Positions 50,881 to 60,351 are shown, numbered from the stretch's first letter. The stretch is DNA of 64,000 bases from Streptomyces lucensis JCM 4490 (GCF_014650035.1 NZ_BMUE01000006.1:62001-126000); one strand, 5' to 3'. Program-made: numbers and translations. The notes: generated by a model from the letters alone, not told the origin.

Positions 50881-51702
50881 ATGGGACTGACCGCGAAGAT
50901 CCGTACGCGGGACGGCTGGGCCGTGTCGCACGCGGTCGTCACGGTGACCGACATGACCGGTGCGCAGGTGCTGCGGGCCGAGGCGGACACCGAGGGGGCC
51001 GTACGGGACACCACCGAGCTGGCGCCGGGGGCGTACACGGTGATCGTGACGGCCGTCGGGTACGCGCCCGCCGCGTCCAGCGCGATCGTCACCGCGAGCG
51101 GCCGGGCCGAGGTCGGCACGGTCACACTGGCCCGGCAGGGCGGCACCGAGCTGCCGCCGCCCGGCCCCTGGACGATCGACCCGGTGCACTCCTCCGTCGC
51201 CGCGGTCGCCCAGCACCTGGGCATCTCCAGCGTGCACGGCAGGTTCACGGAGTTCGGCGGCACCATCGAGATCGCGCCCGACGACGTCACCAAGTCCCGC
51301 GTGGCGGCGGTGATCCGGGCGGCCTCGATCGACACCGGCAACAGCATGCGGGACACCCACCTGAAGTCGGCGGACTTCCTCGACGTCGAACGGCACCCGG
51401 AGATCGCCTACCACTCGACCGGTGTGACCGCCGCGGGCTCGGACCGCTGGACCGTGCACGGCGAACTGTCCATGCACGGTGTGGTGCGCCGGGTCGACCT
51501 GGACCTCGCCTACCTCGGCACCGGCGCCGACCCGTGGGGCGGCACCCGGGCCGCCTTCCGCGCCACGGCCGAACTGCACCGCGAGGACTTCGCGATGAAC
51601 TACAACCAGGTCCTCCAGGCGGGCATCGCCGCCATCGGCACGACCCTGAAGGTCGAACTCGACATCCAGGCGGTCCAGGGGGAGTCCCTGCCCGCCGCCT
51701 AG
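50881..51702 (+). CDS. YceI-family protein with N-terminal carboxypeptidase-regulatory-like domain
   Basis: A 273-residue protein. Residues 1-85 are a beta-sandwich like those on the transporter just upstream (AKIRTRDGWAVSHAVVTVTD, then ELAPGAYTVIVTAVGY). From about residue 92 a YceI lipocalin-like barrel follows (PGPWTIDPVHSSVAAVAQHL, then FLDVERHPEIAYHST). YceI proteins bind isoprenoid or amphiphilic molecules. No signal peptide is seen. ATG at 50881 follows AGGGAGAAG. Sharing an accessory domain with its neighbour suggests joint work. Confidence 0.88.
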   Translation: MGLTAKIRTRDGWAVSHAVVTVTDMTGAQVLRAEADTEGAVRDTTELAPGAYTVIVTAVGYAPAASSAIVTASGRAEVGTVTLARQGGTELPPPGPWTIDPVHSSVAAVAQHLGISSVHGRFTEFGGTIEIAPDDVTKSRVAAVIRAASIDTGNSMRDTHLKSADFLDVERHPEIAYHSTGVTAAGSDRWTVHGELSMHGVVRRVDLDLAYLGTGADPWGGTRAAFRATAELHREDFAMNYNQVLQAGIAAIGTTLKVELDIQAVQGESLPAA

Positions 51703-51705
51703 GCC

Positions 51706-51750
51706 GTCGTCGAACTCCCGGCGTCACGGGGCAGGCGGGAGTTCGACGAC
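51706..51750. terminator. Bidirectional terminator between convergent genes
   Basis: A 15-bp perfect inverted repeat, GTCGTCGAACTCCCG with CGGGAGTTCGACGAC, lies just past the YceI stop and before the ANTAR gene's 3' end. Confidence 0.85.
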
Positions 51751-51774
51751 AGGGCCTAGGGGCGGCCGGAGGGC

Positions 51775-52449
51775 CTAGTTCTCCGTCGCGCCCACGATGC
51801 GGCGGGCCAGGTCGCGGAGCTTGGTGTTCTCCCGCTGGGAGGCGCGCACCAGGCTCTCGAAGGCCGCCGCCGCGTCGATGTCGAGGCGTTCCATCAGGAT
51901 GCCGGTGGCCTGGCCGATCAGGTCCCGGGTGTGCATGGCCTCCGTCAACTGCTCACGGACCGTCACCGAGTTCAGGGCGAGGCTCACATGGGCGACGAAC
52001 AGCCGGCCCAGGCGGGCGGCCGTCTCGTCGAAGGCGTGCGGGGCGCGGGCGTAGGCCGTGAGCACGGTCAGCCGGCGTTTGTCGGCCCGCAGCCGCATGG
52101 ACAGGACCGAACGCAGCCCGGGCCGCTCACCGTCCTTGCCGCCGCTGTCCGCCATGCGCACCACCGGCGAGGTCCACAGCCGCTCCCAGTGCGGCAGATC
52201 ACGGGGCTCGGCCTCGCGCACGATGTCGTCGGTCCAGGCCACCGTGCGCAGCGTGTCACCGCGCTCCAGCTCGAAGACCCCGGCGTGTTCGGCGCCGGGG
52301 AGCAGGTGCACCGCCAGGCGGGCCGCCGTGTCCAGGGTGGCGTCCGGCGTGGTCGTCTGGTGCAGCTCACGCGCGGCGGCCGTGAGGGCCTCGGCCAGTT
52401 CGAGGCCGACAGCAGGACCGGACACATCGGAAAAGTCGGACGAAGCCAC
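51775..52449 (-). CDS. GAF-ANTAR domain regulator
   Basis: A 224-residue protein. A GAF-like sensor (LAVHLLPGAEHAGVFELERG) is followed by an ANTAR RNA-binding domain (LTEAMHTRDLIGQATGILME, then SQRENTKLRDLARRIV). ANTAR proteins bind paired RNA hairpins and prevent transcription termination. GTG at 52449 is chosen because GAGAGG lies six bases before it; the frame is open to 52524. The ligand and RNA targets are unknown. Confidence 0.87.
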   Translation of the reverse strand: MASSDFSDVSGPAVGLELAEALTAAARELHQTTTPDATLDTAARLAVHLLPGAEHAGVFELERGDTLRTVAWTDDIVREAEPRDLPHWERLWTSPVVRMADSGGKDGERPGLRSVLSMRLRADKRRLTVLTAYARAPHAFDETAARLGRLFVAHVSLALNSVTVREQLTEAMHTRDLIGQATGILMERLDIDAAAAFESLVRASQRENTKLRDLARRIVGATEN

Positions 52450-52664
52450 CACGAACCTCTCGGATGGCACGACCGCATGGCCGTGCACAGGAGAGCTCCG
52501 CAGCACATTCCCGACTGCGAGCACAGGACATCAGCACTTTAGCTGCTCCATTGCGGTGAAGTGACCTGCGCCCGGAGCGCGGGACGTCGTCGGCGCGCCG
52601 ACGCGCCGAGCCTGTGCCCGGCAGGGTCAGGATGAAGCCGCGACCGCCCCTCTAGGCTGCGGCC

Positions 52665-53135
52665 ATGGCACCGAACATCGCGACCAACACCCGGGTATCG
52701 CTGGACGAGCTGCTGGACTTCGTACGCCCCCGCCACCGCGCCCTGCTGATCACGCGCCGCGCCGACGGCGCGCCACAGGCCTCCCCGCTGACCTGCGGCG
52801 TGGACGACTCGGGCCGGATCGTCGTCTCGACCTACCCCGAGCGCGCCAAGACCCGCAACGCCAAGCGGGACGAGCGGGTCAGCCTCGTCGTCCTGAGCGA
52901 CGACTGGAACGGCCCCTGGGTGCAGATCGACGGCACCGCCGAGGTCGTCGACGCACCCGACTCCGTCGAACCTCTGGTGGAGTACTACCGGAACATCGCC
53001 GGTGAGCACCCCGACTGGGACGAGTACCGGGGGGCGATGCTCAGGCAGGGCAAGTCCATCATCCGGGTGACGCCGCTGCGGTGGGGTCCGGTGGCCACCG
53101 GGGGCTTCCCGGCGCGACTCGCCACCGGGGACTGA
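52665..53135 (+). CDS. PPOX-class (F420/flavin-dependent) oxidoreductase
   Basis: A 156-residue split-barrel protein: LDFVRPRHRALLITRRADGA, then GRIVVSTYPERAKTRNAKRD and WVQIDGTAEVVDAPDS. This is the pattern of pyridoxamine-phosphate-oxidase-like proteins that use F420 or flavin in actinomycetes. The KTRN motif contacts the cofactor phosphate. It is convergent with the TetR gene. Confidence 0.88.
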   Translation: MAPNIATNTRVSLDELLDFVRPRHRALLITRRADGAPQASPLTCGVDDSGRIVVSTYPERAKTRNAKRDERVSLVVLSDDWNGPWVQIDGTAEVVDAPDSVEPLVEYYRNIAGEHPDWDEYRGAMLRQGKSIIRVTPLRWGPVATGGFPARLATGD

Positions 53136-53157
53136 ACCGGGGCCGGTGCGCGGCGGG

Positions 53158-53913
53158 TCAGCCGCGCTCGACCATCGCCTCGATGCCGGCGATCAGCAGG
53201 TCCAGGGCGAAGGTGAAGTCACGGTCCATCATCTCGGCGACCGTGTCGCCGCCGCGGGCGTCCATGATCCGCCTGGCCTCCTGGACGAAGTCCGCGGTCG
53301 ACGGGTCCTGGCCCGCCGAGTCCATCGCCTGCCGGTAGTAGTCGTCCGGGGTCAGGCCGGAGCCCTCGATCCGGGACAGGAACTGGGCCTCGACCGTGCC
53401 GTAGCCGTACACGAACTGGAAGACGGCCGAGATCGCGCTCATCACCCGGTGCGCGGGCAGCCCGGCACGGCCGAGGGTCCGCTGCACGCTGCGGGAGAAC
53501 TCCCGCGAGTGGGGGCCGATGTTCAGGTACTGGCCGGCCAGCCGCGACAGCCACGGGTGGCGCACCAGCAGCGCCCGGTACTCGGCGGCCAGCGCCCTCA
53601 GCCGCTCCCGCCAGTCGGTCCCGTCCTCCTCGGCGGGCAGCCGCAGCTCGCCGTAGACCGCGTCCAGGGCGAGTTCGAGCAGGTCGTCCTTGGTGTCGAC
53701 GTACCAGTACAGGGACATCGCGGTGACGTTCAGCTCGCCCGCCAGCCGCCGCATGGAGAACTTCGCCAGCCCCTCGGCGTCCAGCAGCCGCACGGACGCC
53801 GCGGTGATCCGCTCCCGGTCCAGACCCGTGGGCTGTCCGCCGCGCCCACCGCGACGGGCCGTCTCCTCCAGCCACACGCTGCTCCGCGCCGAGCGGCCCG
53901 CTGCCTTCGCCAT
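53158..53913 (-). CDS. TetR-family transcriptional regulator
   Basis: A 251-residue regulator. The N-terminal HTH reads ERITAASVRLLDAEGLAKFS and ELNVTAMSLYWYVDTKDDLL, and a TetR_C_1-type ligand domain follows (WRERLRALAAEYRALLVRHP). ATG at 53913 has a GGAGGAAGG ribosome site. Its targets are not evident; a 148-bp gap separates it from the glycosyltransferase operon. An exact 10-bp repeat of CGTCAGCCGCT lies at 54049-54070. Confidence 0.9.
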   Translation of the reverse strand: MAKAAGRSARSSVWLEETARRGGRGGQPTGLDRERITAASVRLLDAEGLAKFSMRRLAGELNVTAMSLYWYVDTKDDLLELALDAVYGELRLPAEEDGTDWRERLRALAAEYRALLVRHPWLSRLAGQYLNIGPHSREFSRSVQRTLGRAGLPAHRVMSAISAVFQFVYGYGTVEAQFLSRIEGSGLTPDDYYRQAMDSAGQDPSTADFVQEARRIMDARGGDTVAEMMDRDFTFALDLLIAGIEAMVERG

Positions 53914-54061
53914 CGGCGGCCCTTCCTCCGAGAGGTTCGCTGTTCCCGCACGCCTACCCATACCCCGCGGGTCAGGAAGCGACCACCGGCACGACCATGC
54001 CGTGCACCGCACAGCCGGGGCTGTGCGGTGCACGGCACGGGGACTTCTCGTCAGCCGCTCG

Positions 54062-56434
54062 TCAGCCGCTCGTCCTCCGCGTCAGGTCGTAGAAGGTGGC
54101 CGATCCGGCCGTCACCTTCTTGAAGTTGCTCTGCACCCACGAGCTGATCTGCGCCGACGTTCCGCTGTTGCCACCGCCCATGCCGCCGCCGGCGATGAAG
54201 TAGTGGATCCTGCCCTCCTCCACGTACTTCTTGAACTGGGCCAGGGTCGGGGACGGGTCGGTGCCGTTGAAGCCGCCGATGGCCATGACCGGGTCACCCG
54301 TGGCGAGCTGGTAACCGGCCGCGTTCTGGGAACCGATGGACGCGGCGACCCAGGTGTACTCGGACGCGCCCTTCTCCAGCAGCTTCCTGGCCGCGGAGGA
54401 CACGCTCGCCCCGTTCAGCAGGCCGCCCACGCCTCCGCCGCCGCCCATGCCGCCTTCTCCCATGCGGCCCGCGCCGGGGAAACCGTTGCCGTTCTGCCGG
54501 CCCTGCTGGCCCTGCTGGCCTTGCTGACCTTGCTGGCCCTGCTGGCCCTGCTGGCCTTGCTGGCCCTGCTGGCCCTGCTGGCCTTGCTGGCCCGGCATGC
54601 CGCCGCCGAAGCCGCCGCCCGGGAAGCCGTTGCCGTTCTGCCGGCCCGGCTGAGCCTGTTGCCCCTGCTGCCCCTGCTGCCCCTGATGGTTCTGGCCGGG
54701 CATGCCGCCGCCGAAGCCGCCGCGCATCCCCCCTCCGCCGGGACCCCCGCCACCGGGACCGCCCATCCTGCTCGCCCCCGCGGGGCCGGCCGTGACGATC
54801 GAGCCGGTGTGGCCCTGCTGGAGCGTGCTGAGGGTGTACGCGGTCGGCCCGGCCAGCGCGGCCACGAGGCCGGCCGCCGCCGCGGCGAGGGCCACGCGCC
54901 GGGGTGTCTGGCCCGCGAAGACCAGGCCCAGCGCGGCGGCCAGACCGCCGACCAGCACCAGCCACTTCAGCCAGGGCAGGTAGTCGGAGGTGCGGTTGAG
55001 CAGCACGTAGCCCCAGGCCGCCGCCGCGACCACGGATGCGGCGAGGGTGATCGACGCCCACGGCTCCCGCCGCCTCTCCCACAGAAGCCCGGCGCCCATG
55101 CCGGTCACGGCCGCGATGTAGGGGGCGAGGGCCACGGTGTAGTACTGGTGGAAGATGCCCGCCATGTAGCTGAAGACGGCCGTGGTCATGAGCAGGGAGC
55201 CGCCCCAGACCAGGAACGAGGCACGGGTGACGGACGTCCTGCGGGCCCTGCGCGTGGCCACGAGACCGGCGGCCAGCAGGACCAGCGCGGCCGGCAGCAG
55301 CCAGGAGATCTGGCCGCCGACCTCGGAGTCGAACATCCGGTTCCAGCCGGTCTCGCCCCACATGCCGGTGCCGCCCCCGCCACCGCCGCCCCCGCCGCCG
55401 CCCCCGACGCTGCCGGTCTCGTCGCCGTTCAGCCGGCCGAGCCCGTTGTAGCCGAAGGTCAGCTCCAGGAAGCTGTTGTTCTGGGAACCGCCGATGTAAG
55501 GGCGGGAGGACGCGGGCCACAGCTCCACGATCGCGACCCACCAGCCGCCCGAGACGACCAGCGCGAGCGTCGCCGCGGCCAGCTGGCCGAGTCGCTTCCT
55601 CCACGGCACCGGCGCGCAGACCGCGTACACGATCGCGAGCGGCGGCAGGATCAGGAAGGCCTGCAGCGTCTTGGCGAGGAACGCGAAGCCGATCGCGACA
55701 CCGGCCCACACCAGCCACTTCGTACGGCCGTCCTCGACGGCGCGGACCACCAGGCAGCAGGCCGTGGCCATCAGCAGCGCCAGCATGGCGTCCGGGTTGT
55801 TGAACCGGAACATCAGCGCCGCGACGGGTGTGAGCGCGAGCACCGCGCCCGCGACCAGACCGGCCGCGGGGCTGAACCGGCGGCGTACGGCGCCGTACAC
55901 GACTGCGACGGTCGCCACGCCCATCAGCGCCTCCGGGGCGAGGATCGCCCACGAGTGGAGGCCGAAGATCCGGACCGAGAGCTCCATGGGCCACAGCGAG
56001 GCCGGGGGCTTGTCGACGGTGATGGCGTTGCCGGCGTCCAGCGAGCCGAAGAAGAACGCCTTCCAGGACGTGCTGCCCGCCTGCACGGCCGCCGAGTAGA
56101 AGGAGTTGGCGTAACCGGAGGCGCTCAGGTTGTACAGGTAGAGCAGGAGGGTGGCGGCCAGCAGGCCGAGGAAGGCGGGGCGCACCCAGCGGGGGTCCTC
56201 GGGGCGGCCGCGCCGGAGTCTGCGCACGAAGGGCTGCCGGGGCGCACCGGCCTCGGAGCCCGCGACGGCCGGGAGGCCGGCCGGGGAATGGGCCGCGGAG
56301 TCGGCCGGGGAATCGGCCGGGGAATCGGCCGGGGAGGCGTTTTGCGGTGCGCGCACCGTCGGGGGAGCGGTCGGAGGCGGACCCCACACGGCCGGGGATC
56401 CCTGGTGCGTCGTCGGGTCGGAGTGGGTGGTCAT
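54062..56434 (-). CDS. GT39-family (ArnT/PMT-like) membrane glycosyltransferase with Gly-Gln repeat loop
   Basis: A 790-residue integral membrane enzyme of the GT-C fold. The first loop holds the acidic pair region FFGSLDAGNAITVDKPPASL, expected to bind a polyprenyl-phosphate sugar donor. About 12 helices follow, with a 12-glycine run near residue 338. The outside C-terminal part has a long repeat of GQQ units flanked by NGNGFPG and GGMPG. A folded end domain follows (YTWVAASIGSQNAAGYQLAT, then EGRIHYFIAGGG). The start overlaps the GT2-GtrA gene by four bases. Confidence 0.87.
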   Translation of the reverse strand: MTTHSDPTTHQGSPAVWGPPPTAPPTVRAPQNASPADSPADSPADSAAHSPAGLPAVAGSEAGAPRQPFVRRLRRGRPEDPRWVRPAFLGLLAATLLLYLYNLSASGYANSFYSAAVQAGSTSWKAFFFGSLDAGNAITVDKPPASLWPMELSVRIFGLHSWAILAPEALMGVATVAVVYGAVRRRFSPAAGLVAGAVLALTPVAALMFRFNNPDAMLALLMATACCLVVRAVEDGRTKWLVWAGVAIGFAFLAKTLQAFLILPPLAIVYAVCAPVPWRKRLGQLAAATLALVVSGGWWVAIVELWPASSRPYIGGSQNNSFLELTFGYNGLGRLNGDETGSVGGGGGGGGGGGGTGMWGETGWNRMFDSEVGGQISWLLPAALVLLAAGLVATRRARRTSVTRASFLVWGGSLLMTTAVFSYMAGIFHQYYTVALAPYIAAVTGMGAGLLWERRREPWASITLAASVVAAAAWGYVLLNRTSDYLPWLKWLVLVGGLAAALGLVFAGQTPRRVALAAAAAGLVAALAGPTAYTLSTLQQGHTGSIVTAGPAGASRMGGPGGGGPGGGGMRGGFGGGMPGQNHQGQQGQQGQQAQPGRQNGNGFPGGGFGGGMPGQQGQQGQQGQQGQQGQQGQQGQQGQQGQQGRQNGNGFPGAGRMGEGGMGGGGGVGGLLNGASVSSAARKLLEKGASEYTWVAASIGSQNAAGYQLATGDPVMAIGGFNGTDPSPTLAQFKKYVEEGRIHYFIAGGGMGGGNSGTSAQISSWVQSNFKKVTAGSATFYDLTRRTSG
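54505..54600. repeat. 9-bp coding repeat (Gly-Gln-Gln array)
   Basis: About ten tandem 9-bp units (CTGCTGGCC with single-base variants) encode successive GQQ triplets in the glycosyltransferase. Being in phase with codons, gain or loss of units would keep the frame. Confidence 0.85.
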
Positions 56435-57948
56435 CGGGGGTCCCCCGGATCGGTGTCGTGGTGAGGGCGCACCGGCTGCAGGCGCATGGTGGCGTCCCTC
56501 CAGTTGCCGTCCGCGGCGGCCTCACCGGCGCGGACCTGGGTGGTCTGGTGGGTGGTCTGGTGCGACCGCGGGTACGACGGCTCGTACGCCTGCTGCCGGT
56601 CCGGTGCCGGGCGCGTCGGCAGCGGCCCGTACGGAGCCGTCGTGCGGTGGGCCGGCGAGGACGGGGTGAAGGCCATGACCACCGTCGGGTCGCCGCCGGA
56701 GGCCGACTCGCCCCGGTCCGGGAAGACCCAGGCGCGGAAGAGCAGGAACCGCAGCACGGTCGCCGCGAGGTTGGCCGCGATGAGCACCGCCAGCTCGGTG
56801 GAGTGCGCCGCACTGTCGGTGGCCGCGCCGAGGGCGGCCAGGGAACCGCTGGTCAGGGCGAGCCCGATGCCGAAGACGACGAGGCCCTGCGCCTGGTGCC
56901 GTACCGCCCCGCCCCGCCCGCGCACTCCGAAGGTGAGCCGGCGGTTGGCGGCCGTGTTGGCCACGGCCGAGACCAGCAGCGCGAGGGCGTTGGCGATCTG
57001 CGAGCCGGAGAACTGCCGGAAGGCGCCGTAGAGAACGAGGTAGAACAGGGTCGACAGGCCCCCGACCACGCAGAACCCGACGAGCTGGCGGGCCAGCCCC
57101 TTGGGCACGTCGGGCAGGTCACGGTCGCGTGGGTCGTCGCCGAAGGGCCGGGTCAGCCGGTCCAGCGGCAGCGAACCGGTGGCCAGCGCCCTGCCGATCC
57201 GCCACACGCCCCGCAGGTCGTCGGTGGCCGTCCGCACGATGTGCACGGTGGAGTCCGGGTCGTCGACCCAGTCGACCGGCACCTCGTGGATGCGCAGCCC
57301 CGCCCGCTCGGCGAGCACGAGCATCTCGGTGTCGAAGAACCAGCCGGTGTCCTCCACCAGCGGCAGCAGCACCTGGGCCACATCGCGGCGGATCGCCTTG
57401 AAGCCGCACTGCGCGTCGGAGAAGCGGGCCTGGAGGGAGCCGCGCAGGATCAGGTTGTAGGCCCGGCTGATGAACTCCCGCTTGGGGCCGCGCACGACCC
57501 GGGAGGCGCGGGCGAGCCGGGAGCCGATCGCCAGGTCCGAGTGACCGGAGATCAGCGGCGCCACCAGCGGCAGCAGGGCGTTGAGGTCGGTGGACAGGTC
57601 GACGTCCATGTAGGCGAGGACCGGCGCCTCGGACGCGGACCACACGGTCCGCAGGGCGCGGCCGCGGCCCTTCTGCTCCAGACGGAAGCTGGTGACCTCG
57701 GGGATCTCCGCCTCCAGCCGCGCCGCCACCAGCGGGGTGGTGTCCGTGGACGCGTTGTCCGCGACGGTGATGCGGAACGCGTAGGGGAAGGTACGGGTGA
57801 GGTGCTCGTGCAGTCTGCGGACGCACGGCCGGAGGTCCTTCTCCTCGTTGTAGACGGGGATCACTACGTCCAGGACAGGCGTTCCGGCGTCTGTGGCCGG
57901 GAGGTGCTCCCGCGCCGGCAGGGTGCCGGGAGAAGAGTCGGTTCGCAT
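56431..57948 (-). CDS. GT2 glycosyltransferase fused to a GtrA membrane domain
   Basis: A 505-residue fusion. The N-terminal GT2 domain (DVVIPVYNEEKDLRPCVRRL, then VLAYMDVDLSTDLNALLPLV with the DxD-like DVD) resembles dolichol-phosphate-mannose synthases. From about residue 300 a four-helix GtrA domain follows (FCVVGGLSTLFYLVLYGAFR). It should make or flip a polyprenyl-phosphate sugar. The overlapping GT39 gene downstream is the natural user of that donor, so the pair likely glycosylates a wall polymer or protein. Confidence 0.9.
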   Translation of the reverse strand: MRTDSSPGTLPAREHLPATDAGTPVLDVVIPVYNEEKDLRPCVRRLHEHLTRTFPYAFRITVADNASTDTTPLVAARLEAEIPEVTSFRLEQKGRGRALRTVWSASEAPVLAYMDVDLSTDLNALLPLVAPLISGHSDLAIGSRLARASRVVRGPKREFISRAYNLILRGSLQARFSDAQCGFKAIRRDVAQVLLPLVEDTGWFFDTEMLVLAERAGLRIHEVPVDWVDDPDSTVHIVRTATDDLRGVWRIGRALATGSLPLDRLTRPFGDDPRDRDLPDVPKGLARQLVGFCVVGGLSTLFYLVLYGAFRQFSGSQIANALALLVSAVANTAANRRLTFGVRGRGGAVRHQAQGLVVFGIGLALTSGSLAALGAATDSAAHSTELAVLIAANLAATVLRFLLFRAWVFPDRGESASGGDPTVVMAFTPSSPAHRTTAPYGPLPTRPAPDRQQAYEPSYPRSHQTTHQTTQVRAGEAAADGNWRDATMRLQPVRPHHDTDPGDPR

Positions 57949-57961
57949 GCACCGACTCTGC

Positions 57962-59614
57962 TCAACCGCCCTGTCGCGCCCATGTGGTGGAACTGTGCTG
58001 TGCCTGTGAGTGCGGGGGCCGGTCCATGTCGGCGTCCGGGTGCGCCACGGCGGGGATGAGCACGGGCAGGTGCACGGTGAAAGCCGTCCGCCCCGGCACG
58101 CTGTCCACGGTCACCGCGCCCCCGTGCGCCGCCGCGACGGCCTGCACGATGGCGAGGCCGAGGCCGGTGGATCCGGTGGCCCGGGAGCGCGCGGAGTCCC
58201 CGCGGGCGAACCGCTCGAAGACGTGCGGCAGCAGGCCGGGCGGGATCCCCGGCCCGTTGTCCTCGACGTCGACGCACATCCAGGCACCGCGCCGCTGCAC
58301 GCGCGCGGTGACGGTCGTCCCCGGTGGCGTGTGGTTGCGGGCGTTGCCCAGCAGGTTGACCAGCACCTGCTGCAGACGGGCCGCGTCCGCCGACACCAGG
58401 GCCGGTTCGTCGGGCAGGTCGAGCCGCCAGTTGTGGTCCATGCCGGCCGCCCGGGCGTCGCTGACCGTGTCGACGACGAGCGGGATCAGGTCGGTCCGCT
58501 GGAACTGCAGCGGCCGTCCGGCGTCGAGCCGGGCGAGCAGCAGCAGGTCCTCCACGAGGAGGGTCATGCGGCCGGCCTCGGACTCGATCCGCCCGAGGGC
58601 GTGCCGGGTGTCGGGTCCGACCTGCTCGCGCCCGCGCCTGGTGAGCTCCGCGTACCCGCGGATGGAGGCGAGCGGGGTCCGCAGCTCATGGCTGGCGTCG
58701 GCGACGAACTGCCGTACCCGGGTCTCGCTCCGCTGGCGGGCGTGCAGGGCGCCGTGGACATGGTCCAGCATGCGGTTGAGCGCGGCGCCGACCCGGCCGA
58801 CCTCGGAGTGCGGGTCGCACTCCGACTCCGGGACCCGCTCGCTCAGGTTCACCTCACCCGAGTGCAGCGGCAGTTCGGAGACGCGGGTGGCGGTGGCGGC
58901 GACCTTGCGCAGGGGGCGGGTGGCGAGGCCGACGAGCACGTAGCCGGCGATGACGGCGGCGCCCAGGCCGGCCACGGTGACGCTGACCTCGACGAGGATC
59001 AGGGTGTTGATCGTGTTGTCGACCGACGAGGTGGGGACGGCGACGTAGAAGTCACCGTTGTAACCCGTCCGGTACTCGACCCGGTACTCGCCCAGCCCGG
59101 GGAGGTCGACGGTGTACTGCCCCCCGTCCACCCGGGGCACGGCCGCGAGGACGGCGCGCTGCGCCTTGGTCAGCGGCTTCGCGCTCATCTCGAAGTCGCT
59201 GGTGGACTTCACGCCACGCTGGGCACCGGTGATGACGCCGCCCTCGACCTCGGCGGCGGCGGTGCCCGGGAGCTGCGGGCCCTTGGTGACGAACTCGGCG
59301 AGGTCGGTGGGGTGCTTGAGCTTCCGGCCGTCCGGTGCGATGCCTCCCCCGGGCTGCTGCCCCGGCGGCCCGAAGGAGCCGGACGCGCGCGAGGCGGCCT
59401 CGTTCAGCTGGCCGTTCAGCTGCTCGTACAGGTGCGAGCGCAGGGCCAGCGTCGTCACCGTGCCGATCACGGAGCAGACCACGGCGATCAGCACGACGGA
59501 CGCGACGACGAGCCGCGTCCGCAGGGTGCGCGGCTGGCCCGCCCGTCGCGTCCGCAGGGTGCCCGGCCGGCCTGGCCGCCGCTTCCGCCGACGCGGCCGT
59601 CGTCGCCCGCTCAT
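57962..59614 (-). CDS. Sensor histidine kinase (OmpR-partner type)
   Basis: A 550-residue kinase. A very basic N-terminus is followed by two membrane helices (about residues 35-60 and 205-230) that bracket a 145-residue sensor loop. A HAMP domain comes next, then the H-box FVADASHELRTPLASIRGYA, N-box LLGNARNHTPPG, and G-boxes DNGPGIPPG and GLGLAIV. It overlaps the upstream response-regulator gene by four bases and lies 13 bp before the GT2-GtrA gene, so signalling and glycosylation genes may be one transcript. Confidence 0.93.
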   Translation of the reverse strand: MSGRRRPRRRKRRPGRPGTLRTRRAGQPRTLRTRLVVASVVLIAVVCSVIGTVTTLALRSHLYEQLNGQLNEAASRASGSFGPPGQQPGGGIAPDGRKLKHPTDLAEFVTKGPQLPGTAAAEVEGGVITGAQRGVKSTSDFEMSAKPLTKAQRAVLAAVPRVDGGQYTVDLPGLGEYRVEYRTGYNGDFYVAVPTSSVDNTINTLILVEVSVTVAGLGAAVIAGYVLVGLATRPLRKVAATATRVSELPLHSGEVNLSERVPESECDPHSEVGRVGAALNRMLDHVHGALHARQRSETRVRQFVADASHELRTPLASIRGYAELTRRGREQVGPDTRHALGRIESEAGRMTLLVEDLLLLARLDAGRPLQFQRTDLIPLVVDTVSDARAAGMDHNWRLDLPDEPALVSADAARLQQVLVNLLGNARNHTPPGTTVTARVQRRGAWMCVDVEDNGPGIPPGLLPHVFERFARGDSARSRATGSTGLGLAIVQAVAAAHGGAVTVDSVPGRTAFTVHLPVLIPAVAHPDADMDRPPHSQAQHSSTTWARQGG

Positions 59615-60351
59615 GACACGGCGGGCTTGATCAGGTATCCGGCCCCCCGCCGGGTGTGGATCATCGGCTCGCGCCCGGCGTCGATCTTCCGCCGCAGGTA
59701 GGAGATGTACAGCTCGACGACGTTGGCCTGCCCGCCGAAGTCGTACGACCAGACCCGGTCCAGGATCTGCGCCTTGCTCAGCACGCGCCGCGGGTTGCGC
59801 ATCAGGAAACGCAGCAGCTCGAACTCGGTGGCGGTGAGGTGGATGGAGTCACCGCCCCGCGCGACCTCGTGGCTGTCCTCGTCGAGCGTGAGGTCGCCGA
59901 CGACGAGCACCGAGTCCGACCGGCGGTCGGCGGCGCCGGAACGCCGGATGAGCCCCCGCAGCCGCGCGACGACCTCCTCCAGGCTGAACGGCTTGGTGAC
60001 GTAGTCGTCGCCGCCGGCGGTGAGCCCGGCGACACGGTCCTCCACCGCGTCCTTGGCGGTCAGGAACAGCACGGGCACGTCCGGCAGTTCGCGGCGCAGC
60101 CGGCCGAGGACGGCCAGCCCGTCCATGTCCGGCAGCATCATGTCGAGCACGACGGCGTCCGGCCGGAAGTCACGGGCCGTCTGGAGGGCCCCCTGACCGT
60201 CCCCCGCGCTCCTGATCTGCCAGCCCTCGTAACGAAGAGCCATGCTCAGCAGTTCGGTGATCGACAGCTCGTCGTCCACCACGAGCACGCGGACGGGGCT
60301 GCCGTCCGGCCTCAGCAGTTCGGTGCGCCCCTGGGGCGAGGTCGTGGTCAT
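59611..60351 (-). CDS. OmpR/PhoB-family response regulator
   Basis: A 246-residue regulator. The receiver has VLVVDDE, phosphoacceptor D70 (VVLDMMLPD) and the TAKD and TKPF switch segments. A winged helix follows (IHLTATEFELLRFLMRNPRR, then ANVVELYISYLRRKID). ATG at 60351 with AAGG eight bases before it is used; the frame is open to 60420. The 10-bp inverted repeat at 60404-60437 lies directly upstream. Confidence 0.93.
   Translation of the reverse strand: MTTTSPQGRTELLRPDGSPVRVLVVDDELSITELLSMALRYEGWQIRSAGDGQGALQTARDFRPDAVVLDMMLPDMDGLAVLGRLRRELPDVPVLFLTAKDAVEDRVAGLTAGGDDYVTKPFSLEEVVARLRGLIRRSGAADRRSDSVLVVGDLTLDEDSHEVARGGDSIHLTATEFELLRFLMRNPRRVLSKAQILDRVWSYDFGGQANVVELYISYLRRKIDAGREPMIHTRRGAGYLIKPAVS

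Noticed and set aside
54505..54600. CRISPR-like or VNTR non-coding array
   Set aside because: The repeat is in frame inside a well-supported glycosyltransferase gene and encodes GQQ units.
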